59,289 bases of DNA from an uncultured Pirellula sp. (GCA_903930765.1 CAIYZV010000198.1:1-59289), one strand, 5' to 3'. Shown: positions 45,097-54,922, counted from the first letter of the stretch. The notes: generated by a model from the sequence alone, not told the origin. Program-made: numbers and translations.

Positions 45097-48000
45097 ATGT
45101 TTCGAGCCGTAAAGACCGATGTCAAATTCCCGAAGCAGGAAGAAGCGATTCTCGATTTTTGGAAATCGAACCGCATCTACGAAAAATCGTTAGAGCAACG
45201 CGAAGGGGGTAAGCCATTCGTATTCTTCGAAGGCCCTCCTACCGCCAACGGGCTTCCACACCCCGGCCACTGCTTGACCCGCGCGATCAAAGACCTTTTC
45301 CCGCGTTACCGTACGATGCGAGGATATTGGTGCAACCGCAAAGCTGGCTGGGACACTCATGGTTTGCCCGTCGAGGTTGAGGTTTGCAAGGAACTGGGAA
45401 TCCATAGCAAAGAGGAAATCGAGCAGTTTGGCGTTGAAAAGTTTATCGCCAAATGCCAACAGAGCGTTTGGCGGTACATGCAGGAATGGGAACGTGTCAC
45501 CGAACGTTTGGGGTTTTGGATCGATCTATCCCAAGCCTACGTCACGTACCAACAGAGCTACGTCGAAAGCGTTTGGTGGTCGCTTAAGAATCTGTTCGAC
45601 CGAGGCCTTCTCTATCGCGGTCACAAAATTGTTTGGTGGTGGGCACAAGGGGGCACGGCGCTGAGCAGCGGAGAAGTTGGCCAGGGCTACCGCGAAGTTG
45701 CCGATCCGAGTGTCTATGTCCGATTTCCCATATTGGGGTCGGTAAATCCATCCTTGGCCAACGCATCGTTGATCGTTTGGACAACCACACCTTGGACATT
45801 GCCGTCGAATCAGTTTGCGGCGGTACACCGAGACATCGAGTATTCGGTTTGCCAAGAGGAAACCGCCGAAGGTGAGGTTGCTGGCGAACGGTTCGTCGTC
45901 GCCGCTTCCTTGGTCGAGATGCTCGCCGAGAAAATCAAACGCAAACTGAGAGTCGTGTCGAGCGTAAAAGGTGCCGAATTGGTCGGGTTGCGATACCAGC
46001 CCCCGTTTGACTACTACCACCAAACGCGAGGCAGCCAAGTCGGTAGTCTCAAGACCGGTGGAGAATCCATCCGGGAGTGGCGTGTCGTGCATGCCGATTT
46101 CGTGACCGTCGATTCGGGAACAGGGATCGTCCATTTGGCGCCTGCCTTTGGGGAGGTGGATTACGACGTTTTGGTTGCGGAACGAGAACGCTTTGTCGAC
46201 GGGAGTGGCCCAGCCCTTATTTGTGCAGTCGGTCCCGATGGAAAGTTCACCGAGGAAGCTCCCGATTATCAAGGAGTTTGGGTGAAGGATGCGGACAAGC
46301 CGATCACGCGTGCCTTGCGGGAGCGAGGCAAGTTATGGCATCAAGAGCAGTATGTGCACGATTATCCATTCTGTTGGCGAGCCAGCGAAGATCCACTGAT
46401 CCAGTATCCCCGTGAGAGCTGGTTTATCCGGACCACTGCGTTTCGGGACGCGATGCTTGAGAACAATCGTCAAATCGGTTGGTTGCCTGAGCATATCGGG
46501 TCCGGGCGATTCGGAAATTTCTTGGAGTCCAACGTCGACTGGGCTTTGTCCCGAGAACGCTATTGGGGAACGCCGCTACCGGTATGGGTCTGTGAATCGA
46601 CTGGAAAGAAAGATGCGATCGCGAGCTACGACGAGTTGTGTAGCAAACCGGGTGTTCAAGGGTTGGATGTTTGGCTGGATGCCAAAGCGAAAAACCCAGA
46701 GCTCGCAGAAGATCTCAAGGTGCACAAGCCGTACATCGATGCGGTTACGTATGACTCTCCCTTTGCCAAAGGTGCACGTATGCACCGGGTGCCAGAGGTC
46801 ATCGATTGCTGGTACGACAGCGGTGCGATGCCCTTTGCTCAGTGGGGCTACCCGCATTCGGGAAAAGAGCTTTTCGCCGCGCAGTTTCCTGCGGACTTCA
46901 TCAGCGAAGCTATCGATCAGACGCGCGGATGGTTCTACAGCCAACTCGCCATCAGTACCATGCTGTTCGGCGATAAGCCGGGGCAGACGTCCGTTTCTTC
47001 GGCGGGGAATGGCTATCCGCATCCGTTCAAGAATTGCATCGTGCTCGGATTGATGCTGGCCGAATGGTATGAAAGCAAAGATGGCAAGCAGCGATTCTTG
47101 ACCGAGGAAGACGCGCGGGCAGCGCTGGGTGGCGATTTTGTCCAGAAGACTGGCAAGATGAGCAAGCAGCTCCGAAACTATCGAAGCCCCCAGGAGATCT
47201 TCGATCGTTACGGGGCCGATGCCCTGCGGTGGTATTTGTTCGCCAATCAAGCTCCATGGAACTCGATCCTTTATTCCGAGCGAGCGATTCGGGATAGTAT
47301 TCCCGAGTTCATCCTGCGGCTATGGAACGTGTTCAGTTTCTTTACGATCTACGCGGAGATCGACGGTTTTGTCGGGCCCGCGGATATTTCCGGTCCGCTC
47401 GACCAACTCGGTTCGGACGAGTTGAGCCGTTCCAAGACGTATCGGCCTGTCGCTCAACGCAGCGAATTGGATCGTTGGATCATGAGCGAATTGGCGGCGA
47501 CATGTCGCGATGTGGTCGATCGGATGGATCGTTACGACAGCTATGGGGCTTGCCAATCGCTTCATGGGTTGGTGGACGCACTCAGCAATTGGTATGTTCG
47601 ACGAAGTCGCTCCCGTTATTGGGCTTCTGATAAATCATCTCAAGACAAGATCGATGCGTACTGGACGCTGTACGAAGCGTTGGTGGTCATCACCAAATTG
47701 ATAGCCCCGTTCACTCCGTTTTTGGCAGAGACTCTCTGGCAGAACTTGACCGGTTCCTTGGAAGGGGTTCGTGAAAGCGTCCACTTGTGCGATTTCCCAA
47801 CCGGTGATTTTGCGCCAACGGATGCAACCCTCAACGCGCGGATGGCGTTGCTCCGCGAAATTGCATCGTTGGGAAGGTCTGCTCGTATGGAATCGAAGCT
47901 CAAGGTTCGGCAACCTCTCGGACGGGTCGAAGTTACCTTGGCCAACGACACCCATGCCGCGTGGCTTACCGAGCACGATGACATCGTGCGAGAAGAGTTG

Positions 48001-48588
48001 AACGTCAAAGAAATCCATTACACGAGCGGTGCGAGTCCGTTTGTGTCGTACTCCGTGCAGCCCAATTTTCGCCGGCTGGGCCCTCGCGTGGGAGCCCTAC
48101 TGCCAAAACTGAAGCAATCGCTGGGGGCCCTATCCGGTTCGCAGTTGATGGAGGAAATGACCCGCAACGGAAAGATTTTGATTTCGATCGATGGCAAGGA
48201 AATCGAGCTCGATGGAGAGGACATTCAAGTCCGATTGTCGGCCAAAGATGGGTGGGCCGCAGCCCAGGGCAGTTCTTGCGTGGTCGCTCTCAACACCGCG
48301 CTAACTCCCTCGTTGATCCGTGAGGGGATCGTGAAGGATGCGATCCGGTTGGTCCAAGATCTGCGCAAGCGCCGTCAATGCAATTTTACGGATCGCATTG
48401 TGCTCACCGTTTATTGCGAGAGCCAGCAGATCCTCGATGCCTTGCAAGAGCATCGCGATTTTCTAACCTCGGAAACGCTTGCGAGCTCGCTCCATTTGCA
48501 ACTTGGAAGTGGCGATACGACCTGTGAACTGGTCGAATTGGCGGACGAAAAAGTGGCAATCGATTTGAAGATTGTTCCCGAGGCCTAA
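45097..48588 (+). CDS. ileS: Isoleucyl-tRNA synthetase, eukaryote-like type
   Basis: Charges tRNA-Ile. The 1163-residue protein has the HIGH motif as HPGH (55-58, in [14 protein letters not shown]), the editing domain from about 190-400 ([19 protein letters not shown]), and the KMSKS loop as KMSKQ (687-691). After the anticodon-binding domain (about 800-960) comes a C-terminal domain without a CxxC...CxxC zinc motif. The length, the KMSKQL loop and the lack of the zinc finger match the IleS2 or eukaryotic class rather than IleS1, a class often less sensitive to mupirocin. ATG at 45097 starts [15 protein letters not shown], as in the family. Confidence 0.97.
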   Translation: MFRAVKTDVKFPKQEEAILDFWKSNRIYEKSLEQREGGKPFVFFEGPPTANGLPHPGHCLTRAIKDLFPRYRTMRGYWCNRKAGWDTHGLPVEVEVCKELGIHSKEEIEQFGVEKFIAKCQQSVWRYMQEWERVTERLGFWIDLSQAYVTYQQSYVESVWWSLKNLFDRGLLYRGHKIVWWWAQGGTALSSGEVGQGYREVADPSVYVRFPILGSVNPSLANASLIVWTTTPWTLPSNQFAAVHRDIEYSVCQEETAEGEVAGERFVVAASLVEMLAEKIKRKLRVVSSVKGAELVGLRYQPPFDYYHQTRGSQVGSLKTGGESIREWRVVHADFVTVDSGTGIVHLAPAFGEVDYDVLVAERERFVDGSGPALICAVGPDGKFTEEAPDYQGVWVKDADKPITRALRERGKLWHQEQYVHDYPFCWRASEDPLIQYPRESWFIRTTAFRDAMLENNRQIGWLPEHIGSGRFGNFLESNVDWALSRERYWGTPLPVWVCESTGKKDAIASYDELCSKPGVQGLDVWLDAKAKNPELAEDLKVHKPYIDAVTYDSPFAKGARMHRVPEVIDCWYDSGAMPFAQWGYPHSGKELFAAQFPADFISEAIDQTRGWFYSQLAISTMLFGDKPGQTSVSSAGNGYPHPFKNCIVLGLMLAEWYESKDGKQRFLTEEDARAALGGDFVQKTGKMSKQLRNYRSPQEIFDRYGADALRWYLFANQAPWNSILYSERAIRDSIPEFILRLWNVFSFFTIYAEIDGFVGPADISGPLDQLGSDELSRSKTYRPVAQRSELDRWIMSELAATCRDVVDRMDRYDSYGACQSLHGLVDALSNWYVRRSRSRYWASDKSSQDKIDAYWTLYEALVVITKLIAPFTPFLAETLWQNLTGSLEGVRESVHLCDFPTGDFAPTDATLNARMALLREIASLGRSARMESKLKVRQPLGRVEVTLANDTHAAWLTEHDDIVREELNVKEIHYTSGASPFVSYSVQPNFRRLGPRVGALLPKLKQSLGALSGSQLMEEMTRNGKILISIDGKEIELDGEDIQVRLSAKDGWAAAQGSSCVVALNTALTPSLIREGIVKDAIRLVQDLRKRRQCNFTDRIVLTVYCESQQILDALQEHRDFLTSETLASSLHLQLGSGDTTCELVELADEKVAIDLKIVPEA

Positions 48589-48604
48589 ACTCAATCGAAG
48601 CGAG

Positions 48605-49387
48605 CTAGCGAACGGCATTGCGCCGCATGGCTTCGGTGACTTCGTCGAGGATCGTCAGGCGGCCCCCGTAGGTTTTCTTAAGATTTTCTGGTGTGAAGGT
48701 TTGCTCAATAGGTCCCCATGCAACGGCACGGACGTTGATCAACACCAGAAAGTCGAAGTACTGAGGGACCGTGTGCAGGTCGTGATGCACCACAAGAATC
48801 GTTTTGCCTTGGGCTTGGAGTTGTCGCAGGACGTCGATGATCGATTGTTCGGTGGCGGCGTCGACTGCGGCGAACGGTTCGTCGAGGAGGAAGACATCCG
48901 CGGATTGCACAAGGGCGCGGGCGAGGAACGTTCTCTGTTGTTGGCCACCGGAGAGCTGACTGATTTGGCGTTGGGCAAGGTCCGAAATGCCGACTTGGTC
49001 CAAGGCAGCGAGTGCGCGTTCGCGATGGGCTGGTTTCATCGGCCAGAACCAACCTGCTTCTCGATACAGACCCATCATCACGACATCTAAAACAGAGGCT
49101 GGGAAATCCCAGTCGACACTTTCCCGCTGCGGGACATAGGCGATTCGATGCCGTTGCGATGCGACCGAGCCCCCCAGTACGTTTACTTGTCCAGAGACCT
49201 TGGGAACCAAGTCGATCATGGCTTTCATCAAGGTGCTTTTTCCGGCGCCGTTTGGTCCGACGATACCCACCAAGCTACCTTTGGGGATCTTTAGATTGAT
49301 TTCCCAAAGGACGGGTTTCCTTTGGTACGCGACCGTGAGATCAGAGATTTCGATTGCGACTTCGGTTTCATCAGAATTGGAGTGCAT
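48605..49387 (-). CDS. Metal-ion ABC transporter ATPase (ZnuC/MntB-like)
   Basis: A 260-residue ABC ATPase. Walker A GPNGAGKST is at 44-52, the signature LSGGQQQR at 145-152, Walker B VFLLDEPF at 165-172 and the H-loop in ILVVHHDLHT near 198. The VPQRESVDWDFPASVLDVVMMG stretch is typical of zinc/manganese importers. It lies 59 bases downstream of a substrate-binding lipoprotein gene. There is no permease gene beside it: ileS, on the opposite strand, follows after 16 bases. It is the last gene of the minus-strand run from secG. Confidence 0.9.
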   Translation of the reverse strand: MHSNSDETEVAIEISDLTVAYQRKPVLWEINLKIPKGSLVGIVGPNGAGKSTLMKAMIDLVPKVSGQVNVLGGSVASQRHRIAYVPQRESVDWDFPASVLDVVMMGLYREAGWFWPMKPAHRERALAALDQVGISDLAQRQISQLSGGQQQRTFLARALVQSADVFLLDEPFAAVDAATEQSIIDVLRQLQAQGKTILVVHHDLHTVPQYFDFLVLINVRAVAWGPIEQTFTPENLKKTYGGRLTILDEVTEAMRRNAVR

Positions 49388-49446
49388 CTCGAAGCGAATC
49401 CTAGGGTGTTATTTGTTGGAGAAAAGGTTGAGAACGCATGCTGGGA

Positions 49447-50430
49447 TTATTCCCATTTGCCACCGAGCGCTTCGGTAACCGATTTGAAATTATGCAGGAC
49501 CATCCCCTCGTAGGTTTCTGCGCCGGAACCGTTTGGCCCCAAGGCATCCGAGTAGAGCTCTTCGCCGATGCGAAGAGTGAACCCACGAGCTGCGGCACCT
49601 TCGATGATGGCATCGATCAATTTTCCTGCAACGCTGGATTCTTTAAAGACTGCCGGTATGGGGCCGCTAAGGATTAAATCGATCAATTCTGGAATCCGAG
49701 AAAGGCTGGCTTCGGATGCCGTCGAGATCCCTTGGACACCTTCAACACGCAGTCCGTAGCGCCTACCAAAATACTGGAAAGCGTCATGCGATGAAATCAA
49801 GACCCGTTGCGGCTGGGGGATGGTTGCGATCGAAGTTTTTCCTCGTTCATCGAGCCGCCTCAATCGTTCGCGAAGTTCGTTGCCGCGCGCAGTGAACTCT
49901 GAGGATTCCGTCGGGATTTTCCATGCCAAGGTCCGTTCGATGGCTTGAGATGCTCTCAACCATATCGATACATCCATCCAGATATGGGGGTCGATTGCGT
50001 CGGTGCCTGGTTCCCCTAGCAATTCGCCAGCGGGTATTTCTGAGGCGAGAGCGACATGGACGCGACCATCGTCCGGTTGGATTTCTAGCAGATCCGCCAT
50101 GCGGCCTTCGAGTTTCAGTCCGTTGTAGAACACGATATCGGAAGCCATGATGGCCACCACGTCATCCCGGATCGGTTTGTAGAGGTGTGGGTCTACGCCC
50201 GCATTGATGAGTTGGGTAACAAGCACATGGTCTCCGCCGATTTGCCGAACGAGGTCTGCGATCATTCCCGTGGTCGCGACCACTCTAACACGAGAATCCG
50301 AGCGCGAGTTGTCGGCTGACCATTGGCAACCGGTAAGCAAGGGCAGTGCGACTCCGATGACCGGAGCGATACCGAGCGTACTCAGAAAAGCGCGGCGCGT
50401 TTGGCTTGCATTGCCCTGGAACACGGCCAT
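49447..50430 (-). CDS. Metal-binding ABC lipoprotein (ZnuA/TroA-like)
   Basis: A 327-residue periplasmic solute-binding protein for Zn or Mn. The N-terminus has an RR pair (SQTRRAFLSTLG) as in Tat signals and ends in the lipobox LLTGC, so it should be lipidated. Metal ligands of the family are visible: His in GVDPHLYKP near 92, His in DPHIWMD near 152, His in ISSHDAFQYFGRRYG near 217 and an acidic residue in LYSDALGP near 297. No His-rich loop is present. The ATG at 50430 begins the signal; an upstream start at 50517 is inside the PIG-L gene. Confidence 0.88.
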   Translation of the reverse strand: MAVFQGNASQTRRAFLSTLGIAPVIGVALPLLTGCQWSADNSRSDSRVRVVATTGMIADLVRQIGGDHVLVTQLINAGVDPHLYKPIRDDVVAIMASDIVFYNGLKLEGRMADLLEIQPDDGRVHVALASEIPAGELLGEPGTDAIDPHIWMDVSIWLRASQAIERTLAWKIPTESSEFTARGNELRERLRRLDERGKTSIATIPQPQRVLISSHDAFQYFGRRYGLRVEGVQGISTASEASLSRIPELIDLILSGPIPAVFKESSVAGKLIDAIIEGAAARGFTLRIGEELYSDALGPNGSGAETYEGMVLHNFKSVTEALGGKWE

Positions 50431-50446
50431 CGGATGCTTGGAATGG

Positions 50447-51181
50447 TCAAATGAGAGAGTCAAGATCCGACATTCCGAGAGGTTCTTTGGAGGCAAACGG
50501 TTCGCCGTAGCGAACACCGATAGATCTTCCCCAGTGGGCTGCTTCCTCTCTCAACTGTTCGAGGAAGGGCGGATTGCGATCTTCTCGACCGGTGATGAAT
50601 TGGCTTTGATAAGCCGCTACCGATGCAGATTTTTGGTCCCAGGCGTCGCTGATATCCATAATCCACGCGGGCTGCGGAGCAAGCTTTAGATGGATGCAGT
50701 AGTAGTAGAAAATACGTTGCGGATGAAAGGGCGTTCCCGGCAGATCCGATTTGGTCAGTTTGCTCCAAAACCTGGCTCCTTCCACAAGCTCGGTAGCGGC
50801 AGTGTGGTCGGGATGCGCATCGTACCAGTAGGGGGCGAATAGCCATCGCGGACGGGCGAGCCGAAACAGCCCGGCCACGCGATGCCTGTTTTCCAGGGAG
50901 GCTTCGAGGAAACGATTCTTCATTCCCAAATTCATGCGCCATTTGACTCCGAGGGCAGCGGACGCAACCTTCGTTTCTGTGGCGCGAATCTCTGGTGTCC
51001 CGAACGGAGTGGGTTCGCCATCGGTCAAGTCGACGATGCCGACTTTCCAGCCGCGTGCGATCATCTTTGCGATGGTACCTCCCATGCCTAGCTCCGCATC
51101 GTCGGGATGCGGGGCTATGACGAGAATATCCAGAGGTTCCGTTACATCCGGAAGATCGGGGTAGAGTGCATGGGCGTTCAT
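50447..51181 (-). CDS. PIG-L family deacetylase (BshB-like)
   Basis: A 244-residue zinc-dependent deacetylase. The zinc motif HPDDAE is at 25-30, and the second ligand region reads YDAHPDHTAAT. Signatures VDLTDGEPTPFGTPEIRATET and LPGTPFHPQRIFYYY match the bacillithiol enzyme BshB1, which removes acetyl from GlcNAc-malate; relatives act on mycothiol precursors or other GlcNAc conjugates. It overlaps coaB by four bases and precedes the metal lipoprotein gene by 16, so it belongs to the long operon. Substrate inferred, not proven. Confidence 0.85.
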   Translation of the reverse strand: MNAHALYPDLPDVTEPLDILVIAPHPDDAELGMGGTIAKMIARGWKVGIVDLTDGEPTPFGTPEIRATETKVASAALGVKWRMNLGMKNRFLEASLENRHRVAGLFRLARPRWLFAPYWYDAHPDHTAATELVEGARFWSKLTKSDLPGTPFHPQRIFYYYCIHLKLAPQPAWIMDISDAWDQKSASVAAYQSQFITGREDRNPPFLEQLREEAAHWGRSIGVRYGEPFASKEPLGMSDLDSLI

Positions 51182-51831
51182 GACGCGGTACCTGATTGGG
51201 AGGGACTGATCAAATGTGCCTGAATTAGCCCCACGATGTCGAGTGCAACCTGCTGCTTGGTGCCTTGGAACTGCCCGACGATTTCGCCATCTTTGAGGAT
51301 AACCTCGACGGAGTTGGATTCGGAGTTCATGGCATCAGCGCTGTTGGAAACGATCATGTCGCAGCACTTGCGGCTCATTTTGACGATGGCTCGGAAACGG
51401 ATGTCTTCGGTTTCGAGAGCAAAGCCGACCACCCATTGAGATTTGGATTTGGATGCGCCGATCGTCGCGACAATATCCGGGGTTTCCACGAGTTCTAAAT
51501 GAAGTCCATGACCGGTCTTGGACATTTTTTGAGATTCGACGTGGGTCGGCATGTAATCGCAAGGTGCAGCGGCACCGATGAGTCCATCGGCGGTTTGGAA
51601 CTCGCGCGAGGTTACCTCCAGCATCTCGGTGGTAGTGACCACGTGAATCACTTTCGCAGCAGCGGGGTAATCGACGGATACGGGGCCACTGATCACGACC
51701 ACTTCGTGGCCTCGTTGCAATGCGGCCTCCGCCAACGCGACTCCCATACGACCGCTGGAAGCGTTGGTGAGGTAGCGAACGGGATCCAGGTATTGGCGAG
51801 TGGGACCGGAGGTGATCAGGATGCGAGCCAT
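51178..51831 (-). CDS. coaB: Phosphopantothenate-cysteine ligase (CoaB)
   Basis: CoaB joins cysteine to 4'-phosphopantothenate, using CTP, in CoA synthesis. The 217-residue protein carries the CoaB start ILITSGPTRQYLDPVRYLTNASSGRMGVALAEAA (shown here only by its pieces ITSGPTRQ and NASSGRMG), AAAPCDYMP and VVGFALETED near the middle. In most bacteria CoaB is fused behind CoaC as CoaBC (about 400 residues); here CoaC is a separate gene six bases upstream. It is complete on its own, not a broken fusion. Cytosolic. Confidence 0.92.
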   Translation of the reverse strand: MARILITSGPTRQYLDPVRYLTNASSGRMGVALAEAALQRGHEVVVISGPVSVDYPAAAKVIHVVTTTEMLEVTSREFQTADGLIGAAAPCDYMPTHVESQKMSKTGHGLHLELVETPDIVATIGASKSKSQWVVGFALETEDIRFRAIVKMSRKCCDMIVSNSADAMNSESNSVEVILKDGEIVGQFQGTKQQVALDIVGLIQAHLISPSQSGTAS

Positions 51832-51837
51832 CTCGGA

Positions 51838-52374
51838 CTACTCAAGCCATCGGCTGCAGGATTGAAGGATGGTTTCCGGTTCGGACATGCGACCGATCCC
51901 TTGTCGGCGGCACGAGAGCCATCCGGTCTCAGGACCAACCATGTGAACTCCGTCCTGGACCAACTGTTGGATATGTCGCTGGACGGCGGGTTTGTCCCAC
52001 ATGGGAGTGCTCATCGCCGGAGCCATAACTACCGGGCACTGCATATTGAGGTACAGCGTCGCGAGAAGGTCGTTCGCGAGACCGAGAGAGCAGCTGGCGA
52101 GAACTCTGGCCGTTGCTGGTGCGATCAACAGAAGATCGCACTCCTGAGCAAGTTCAATGTGTGGACCGAGCGGAAAGCGTGTATCAAAAGGATCCAACAC
52201 GGGGGCTTTGCCGCAGAGCGCAGTAAACGTCGCGGGCCCGATAAATCGTTTAGCCCCATCGGTCATAACCACGCTAACATCGTGTCCGGCTTGAACCCAA
52301 CGGCTGACGACGGTCGCTGCTTTGTAGGCTGCGATGCCACCGGAAACACCAACGACAATCTTTCGACTGGACAT
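51838..52374 (-). CDS. coaC: Phosphopantothenoylcysteine decarboxylase (CoaC)
   Basis: A 178-residue flavoprotein that decarboxylates phosphopantothenoylcysteine. It has KIVVGVSGGIAAYKAATVV at 5-23, LLLIAPATARVLASCSLGLANDLLAT near 83-108 with the FMN contacts, VVMAPAMSTPMWDKPAVQ near 115-132 (the PAMNxxMW motif has Ser for Asn) and GLxR-like CRRQGIGRM near 154. Ser replaces Asn in PAMSTPMW, where the Asn is normally a catalytic residue; this is worth noting. It lies 32 bases after rpoZ and six before coaB. Confidence 0.9.
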   Translation of the reverse strand: MSSRKIVVGVSGGIAAYKAATVVSRWVQAGHDVSVVMTDGAKRFIGPATFTALCGKAPVLDPFDTRFPLGPHIELAQECDLLLIAPATARVLASCSLGLANDLLATLYLNMQCPVVMAPAMSTPMWDKPAVQRHIQQLVQDGVHMVGPETGWLSCRRQGIGRMSEPETILQSCSRWLE

Positions 52375-52406
52375 GATGGTACTTCGACCGTGTCAAGGGT
52401 ATCGGC

Positions 52407-52670
52407 TCAGACATCCCCAGAATCGAGATCGAGCAAGTCGCCGAGATCTGGAGTTTCGCCGTAGGTTTTTAGTTCGCCGGTGGTGGTCAAGAAAATCTTG
52501 TCCTGGAGGATTTCTTGGATGACGACTTCCATTTTGTCCTCGGTGTTGATATCGACCAACGGCCGACCGCCACGATTGAGTTGGACCAATCGCTTTTGGA
52601 TCAAGGTCGACAGTTTGAATCGTCCACCGACCTTGTTTACAATCGCTTCTTCTTTGAGCTCTTCGAGCAT
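52407..52670 (-). CDS. rpoZ: RNA polymerase omega subunit-like protein
   Basis: An 87-residue protein with the omega pattern: [23 protein letters not shown] (about 12-34), [20 protein letters not shown] and LQDKIFL, matching the helix-rich N-terminal two-thirds of omega, followed by a short acidic tail. Omega aids RNA polymerase assembly. Similarity is moderate, but the position between gmk and coaC, where rpoZ sits in many bacteria, supports the call. Confidence 0.75.
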   Translation of the reverse strand: MLEELKEEAIVNKVGGRFKLSTLIQKRLVQLNRGGRPLVDINTEDKMEVVIQEILQDKIFLTTTGELKTYGETPDLGDLLDLDSGDV

Positions 52671-52679
52671 TCCAGCCTC

Positions 52680-52709
52680 ACTCTATTGGTACTAACTCTA
52701 TTGGTATTG
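52680..52709. repeat. 15-base tandem duplication at the end of gmk
   Basis: actctattggtacta (52680-52694) and actctattggtattg (52695-52709) lie across the stop codon of gmk at 52698-52700, in the gmk-rpoZ gap. Confidence 0.85.
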
Positions 52710-53270
52710 ATGTAGCAAACCGCATAACGACTCGACCGTTTGATCGACATCGATGTTGATCATTTCGTGACGATACAAATGTCGGTAGGACATTTCTTCG
52801 GCGGCAACGTCGAGTCTGCGACGGACCACCTCTTCGGTTTCGGTAGCCCGGTTCCGAAGTCGTCTTTCGAGTTCTTCCATGGAGCCCGGGTGAACAAAAA
52901 CCGTGATTGCGTCGGGTTCTTTTTCCAAAACCGCCATCGCCCCCTGAACATCGATCTCCAAGATTACCCACTTCCCTGCATTTAGGCCAGCCGAAACGGC
53001 GGAACGGAGAGTACCGTACCAGTATCCTCGCCCGAAAACTTCTTTGCACTCCAAAAACTCTCCGTTTTGACGGCGATTTTCGAAATCTTTATCGCTGAGG
53101 AAGTGGTAATGCACACCGTTCTGCTCCCCGGCCCTTGGTGGGCGCGTTGTGGCCGAAACGCTGAGCATCAGCGGGAGCGAGCATTGCTCCAGGATTTTTT
53201 GGACGACCGTTGATTTTCCAGATCCGGAGGGACCAGAGATGATGATGAGCTTGCCTGCGGACCGATTCAT
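52698..53270 (-). CDS. gmk: Guanylate kinase
   Basis: Phosphorylates GMP to GDP with ATP. The 190-residue enzyme has the P-loop GPSGSGKST at 12-20, SVSATTRPPRAGEQNGVHYHFL near 37-58 (GMP-binding Ser and Arg residues), GEFLECKEVFGRGYWYGT near 70-87 and the lid/core helix LERRLRNRATETEEVVRRRL. Length and motif order are normal. It lies 47 bases after yicC and 27 before rpoZ, the conserved yicC-gmk-rpoZ-coaBC order. Confidence 0.97.
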   Translation of the reverse strand: MNRSAGKLIIISGPSGSGKSTVVQKILEQCSLPLMLSVSATTRPPRAGEQNGVHYHFLSDKDFENRRQNGEFLECKEVFGRGYWYGTLRSAVSAGLNAGKWVILEIDVQGAMAVLEKEPDAITVFVHPGSMEELERRLRNRATETEEVVRRRLDVAAEEMSYRHLYRHEMINIDVDQTVESLCGLLHQYQ

Positions 53271-53317
53271 GGCGGGAGGGGGGCGAAAGAAGTGTTTGTG
53301 GATTGTGTTCGAGAGGC

Positions 53318-54196
53318 TTACTCGATGTTCTGGACCAATTCCCGCATCTGCTCGATGACAGTTTTAATGGAAACGACATCATGGGCAATCGTCGCATCAT
53401 TGGCCTTGGAGCCGATGGTATTTGTCTCTCGGAACAACTCTTGGATAAGAAAATCAAGACGCCTGCCTTGGGATTCGCTCTGCTTCATGGACTGCTGGAA
53501 CTGTTCGAGGTGACTCGCCAGGCGAACCAATTCCTCTCGAATATCGCAGCGGTCCGAGTGCTGAAGGACTTCGCGGAGAACATCGATCTCGCTTGAGGAG
53601 TGTCCTAGTTCGGCAAGGCTCGATCGGACACGCGTTTCCAGTCGACGTCGATATTCATCGATGACCAAGGGGGCGCGTTCGAGGATGTTCTGTCGGAACG
53701 AGCGGATTTGAAGAAGACCATCGGTAAGCTGTTGGGCCATGGAGTTTCCTTCAGTGGCTCGCATTTGATTAAGATCCGACAGTGCTTGCTGAAGGACCGT
53801 CGTCACCGAAGCTTCCAGAGCTTCGATATCGTCATAGGTTGGGCTGGCGAGGACTCCTGGGAGCTGCAGCAGGGAGCCGAGCTCCAATTGGATCGCGTGG
53901 CCGCTTTCTCGGAGAAGCGAGGAGACTTGATCGATGTAGCTTTTGAGCGTTTCCAACTGGACCTGCGGAGCATGTCCTTGAATGGAGTTCCCGACTCGAA
54001 TCGAGACGTTTACCGTTCCTCGCCGCAGCGATTCACGAACGATGCCTTCGATTTTTGGATCCATCGAAGCGATGATTTCTGAAAGTCGCGTTGAAACCTT
54101 CAGGAATCGATTGTTGACGGTCCTAACCTCGACGTCGATCGACAATTCGCCATGGCTACCGGACGCGTGTCCGTGGCCTGTCATGCTCTGCAACAC
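53318..54196 (-). CDS. yicC: YicC family protein
   Basis: A 292-residue protein of the YicC/YloC family, which acts as an endoribonuclease or RNA-decay adaptor. It starts LQSMTGHGHASG, matching the family's MIxSMTGFG, and ends LREVLQHSDRCDIREELVRLASHLEQF, IQELFRETNTIGSKAND and VIEQMRELVQNIE, the DUF1732 signature. I take the GTG at 54196 as start because it recreates the family's exact N-terminus and has agggg aa eight bases upstream; the ATG at 54184 would lose four residues. An upstream frame to 54445 overlaps secG and is not real. Confidence 0.93.
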   Translation of the reverse strand: MLQSMTGHGHASGSHGELSIDVEVRTVNNRFLKVSTRLSEIIASMDPKIEGIVRESLRRGTVNVSIRVGNSIQGHAPQVQLETLKSYIDQVSSLLRESGHAIQLELGSLLQLPGVLASPTYDDIEALEASVTTVLQQALSDLNQMRATEGNSMAQQLTDGLLQIRSFRQNILERAPLVIDEYRRRLETRVRSSLAELGHSSSEIDVLREVLQHSDRCDIREELVRLASHLEQFQQSMKQSESQGRRLDFLIQELFRETNTIGSKANDATIAHDVVSIKTVIEQMRELVQNIE

Positions 54197-54263
54197 TACG
54201 AAAATTCCCCTAGTGGTTGAGCCGATAAGCGATGTTGCTCGGCCGAGCGGCGCGAAACATGAA

Positions 54264-54857
54264 TTACGGCTTCTCTGGTGTCGCTGGCGAGTCTGCTGGT
54301 GGTGCTGGCTCTGCGGCAGGAGTAGCTGGCTCTGGAGCTGGAGCGGACGCTGGGGGTTCCGAACCTGTTGCAGCCGGAGGTATGCTGCCCGATGGAGGTA
54401 CGGCGGCTGGAGGTACGGCGGCTGGAGTCTCTGGTGCGGGAGCACTTAAGCCCGACTGTGGGGCCGCCGAGCCCGACTGGGGGGCGCCAGGAGCAGGAGC
54501 CAGGGAAGACGCCGAGTTGAGCGGATCGGACGAAGGTAAGTCGCCGAACCCTGCCGAGCCAGCACCGATGGTATTGACTGCCGATGGGTTGGCTTCGATG
54601 TCGCTCAGGTTTTCCGGGCGATACCATCGGCAAGCCAACGCGCAGGTGAAGATCCACAAAAGAACGGCCACCGCGGTGATGCGAGTGAAAATATCACCTG
54701 CCTTGACACCGAACGCGCTTTGGCCACCGGCACCACCCAAGGCGCCGGTCAACCCGCCTCCCCGGCCTCGTTGCAGCAGGATAATCCCGATGATGAAAAA
54801 GGAGAGGATGAATAGCAAGGAGCCGAAAATGTACTGCGAAAGAACACCCAGGGGCAT
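54264..54857 (-). CDS. secG: Preprotein translocase subunit SecG with long disordered tail
   Basis: SecG assists SecYE in export. The first 70 residues hold two membrane helices ([21 protein letters not shown] and [17 protein letters not shown]) around the conserved loop [21 protein letters not shown], which is diagnostic. SecG normally ends there (about 75-110 residues); this one continues with about 115 Ala/Pro/Ser-rich residues containing tandem duplications (PPAAV, AAPQSG). ATG at 54857 is chosen. It is the first gene of the minus-strand run into yicC, gmk, rpoZ. Confidence 0.93.
   Translation of the reverse strand: MPLGVLSQYIFGSLLFILSFFIIGIILLQRGRGGGLTGALGGAGGQSAFGVKAGDIFTRITAVAVLLWIFTCALACRWYRPENLSDIEANPSAVNTIGAGSAGFGDLPSSDPLNSASSLAPAPGAPQSGSAAPQSGLSAPAPETPAAVPPAAVPPSGSIPPAATGSEPPASAPAPEPATPAAEPAPPADSPATPEKP
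54394..54423. repeat. 15-base in-frame perfect tandem duplication
   Basis: ggaggtacggcggct at 54394-54408 and 54409-54423 encode PPAAV twice in the SecG tail. Confidence 0.93.
54449..54490. repeat. 21-base in-frame tandem duplication
   Basis: agcccgactgtggggccgccg (54449-54469) and agcccgactggggggcgccag (54470-54490) encode the doubled APQSG segment of the SecG tail. Confidence 0.85.
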
Positions 54858-54922
54858 CAACACGTGAGGACTTCTCCAAGCGAACAAAAAGGAGTGCGGT
54901 TAAAACCACTAACGAAGACCGC

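Noticed and set aside
44367-45176. Long minus-strand frame opposite the acidic gene
   Set aside because: It arises because repeated Asp/Glu codons give Ser/Arg/Val-rich readings on the other strand; it has no domain and covers the ileS start region.
54197-54445. N-terminal extension of yicC
   Set aside because: It is a Gln/Leu/Arg-rich shadow of the SecG tail; the conserved SMTG start lies at 54196.
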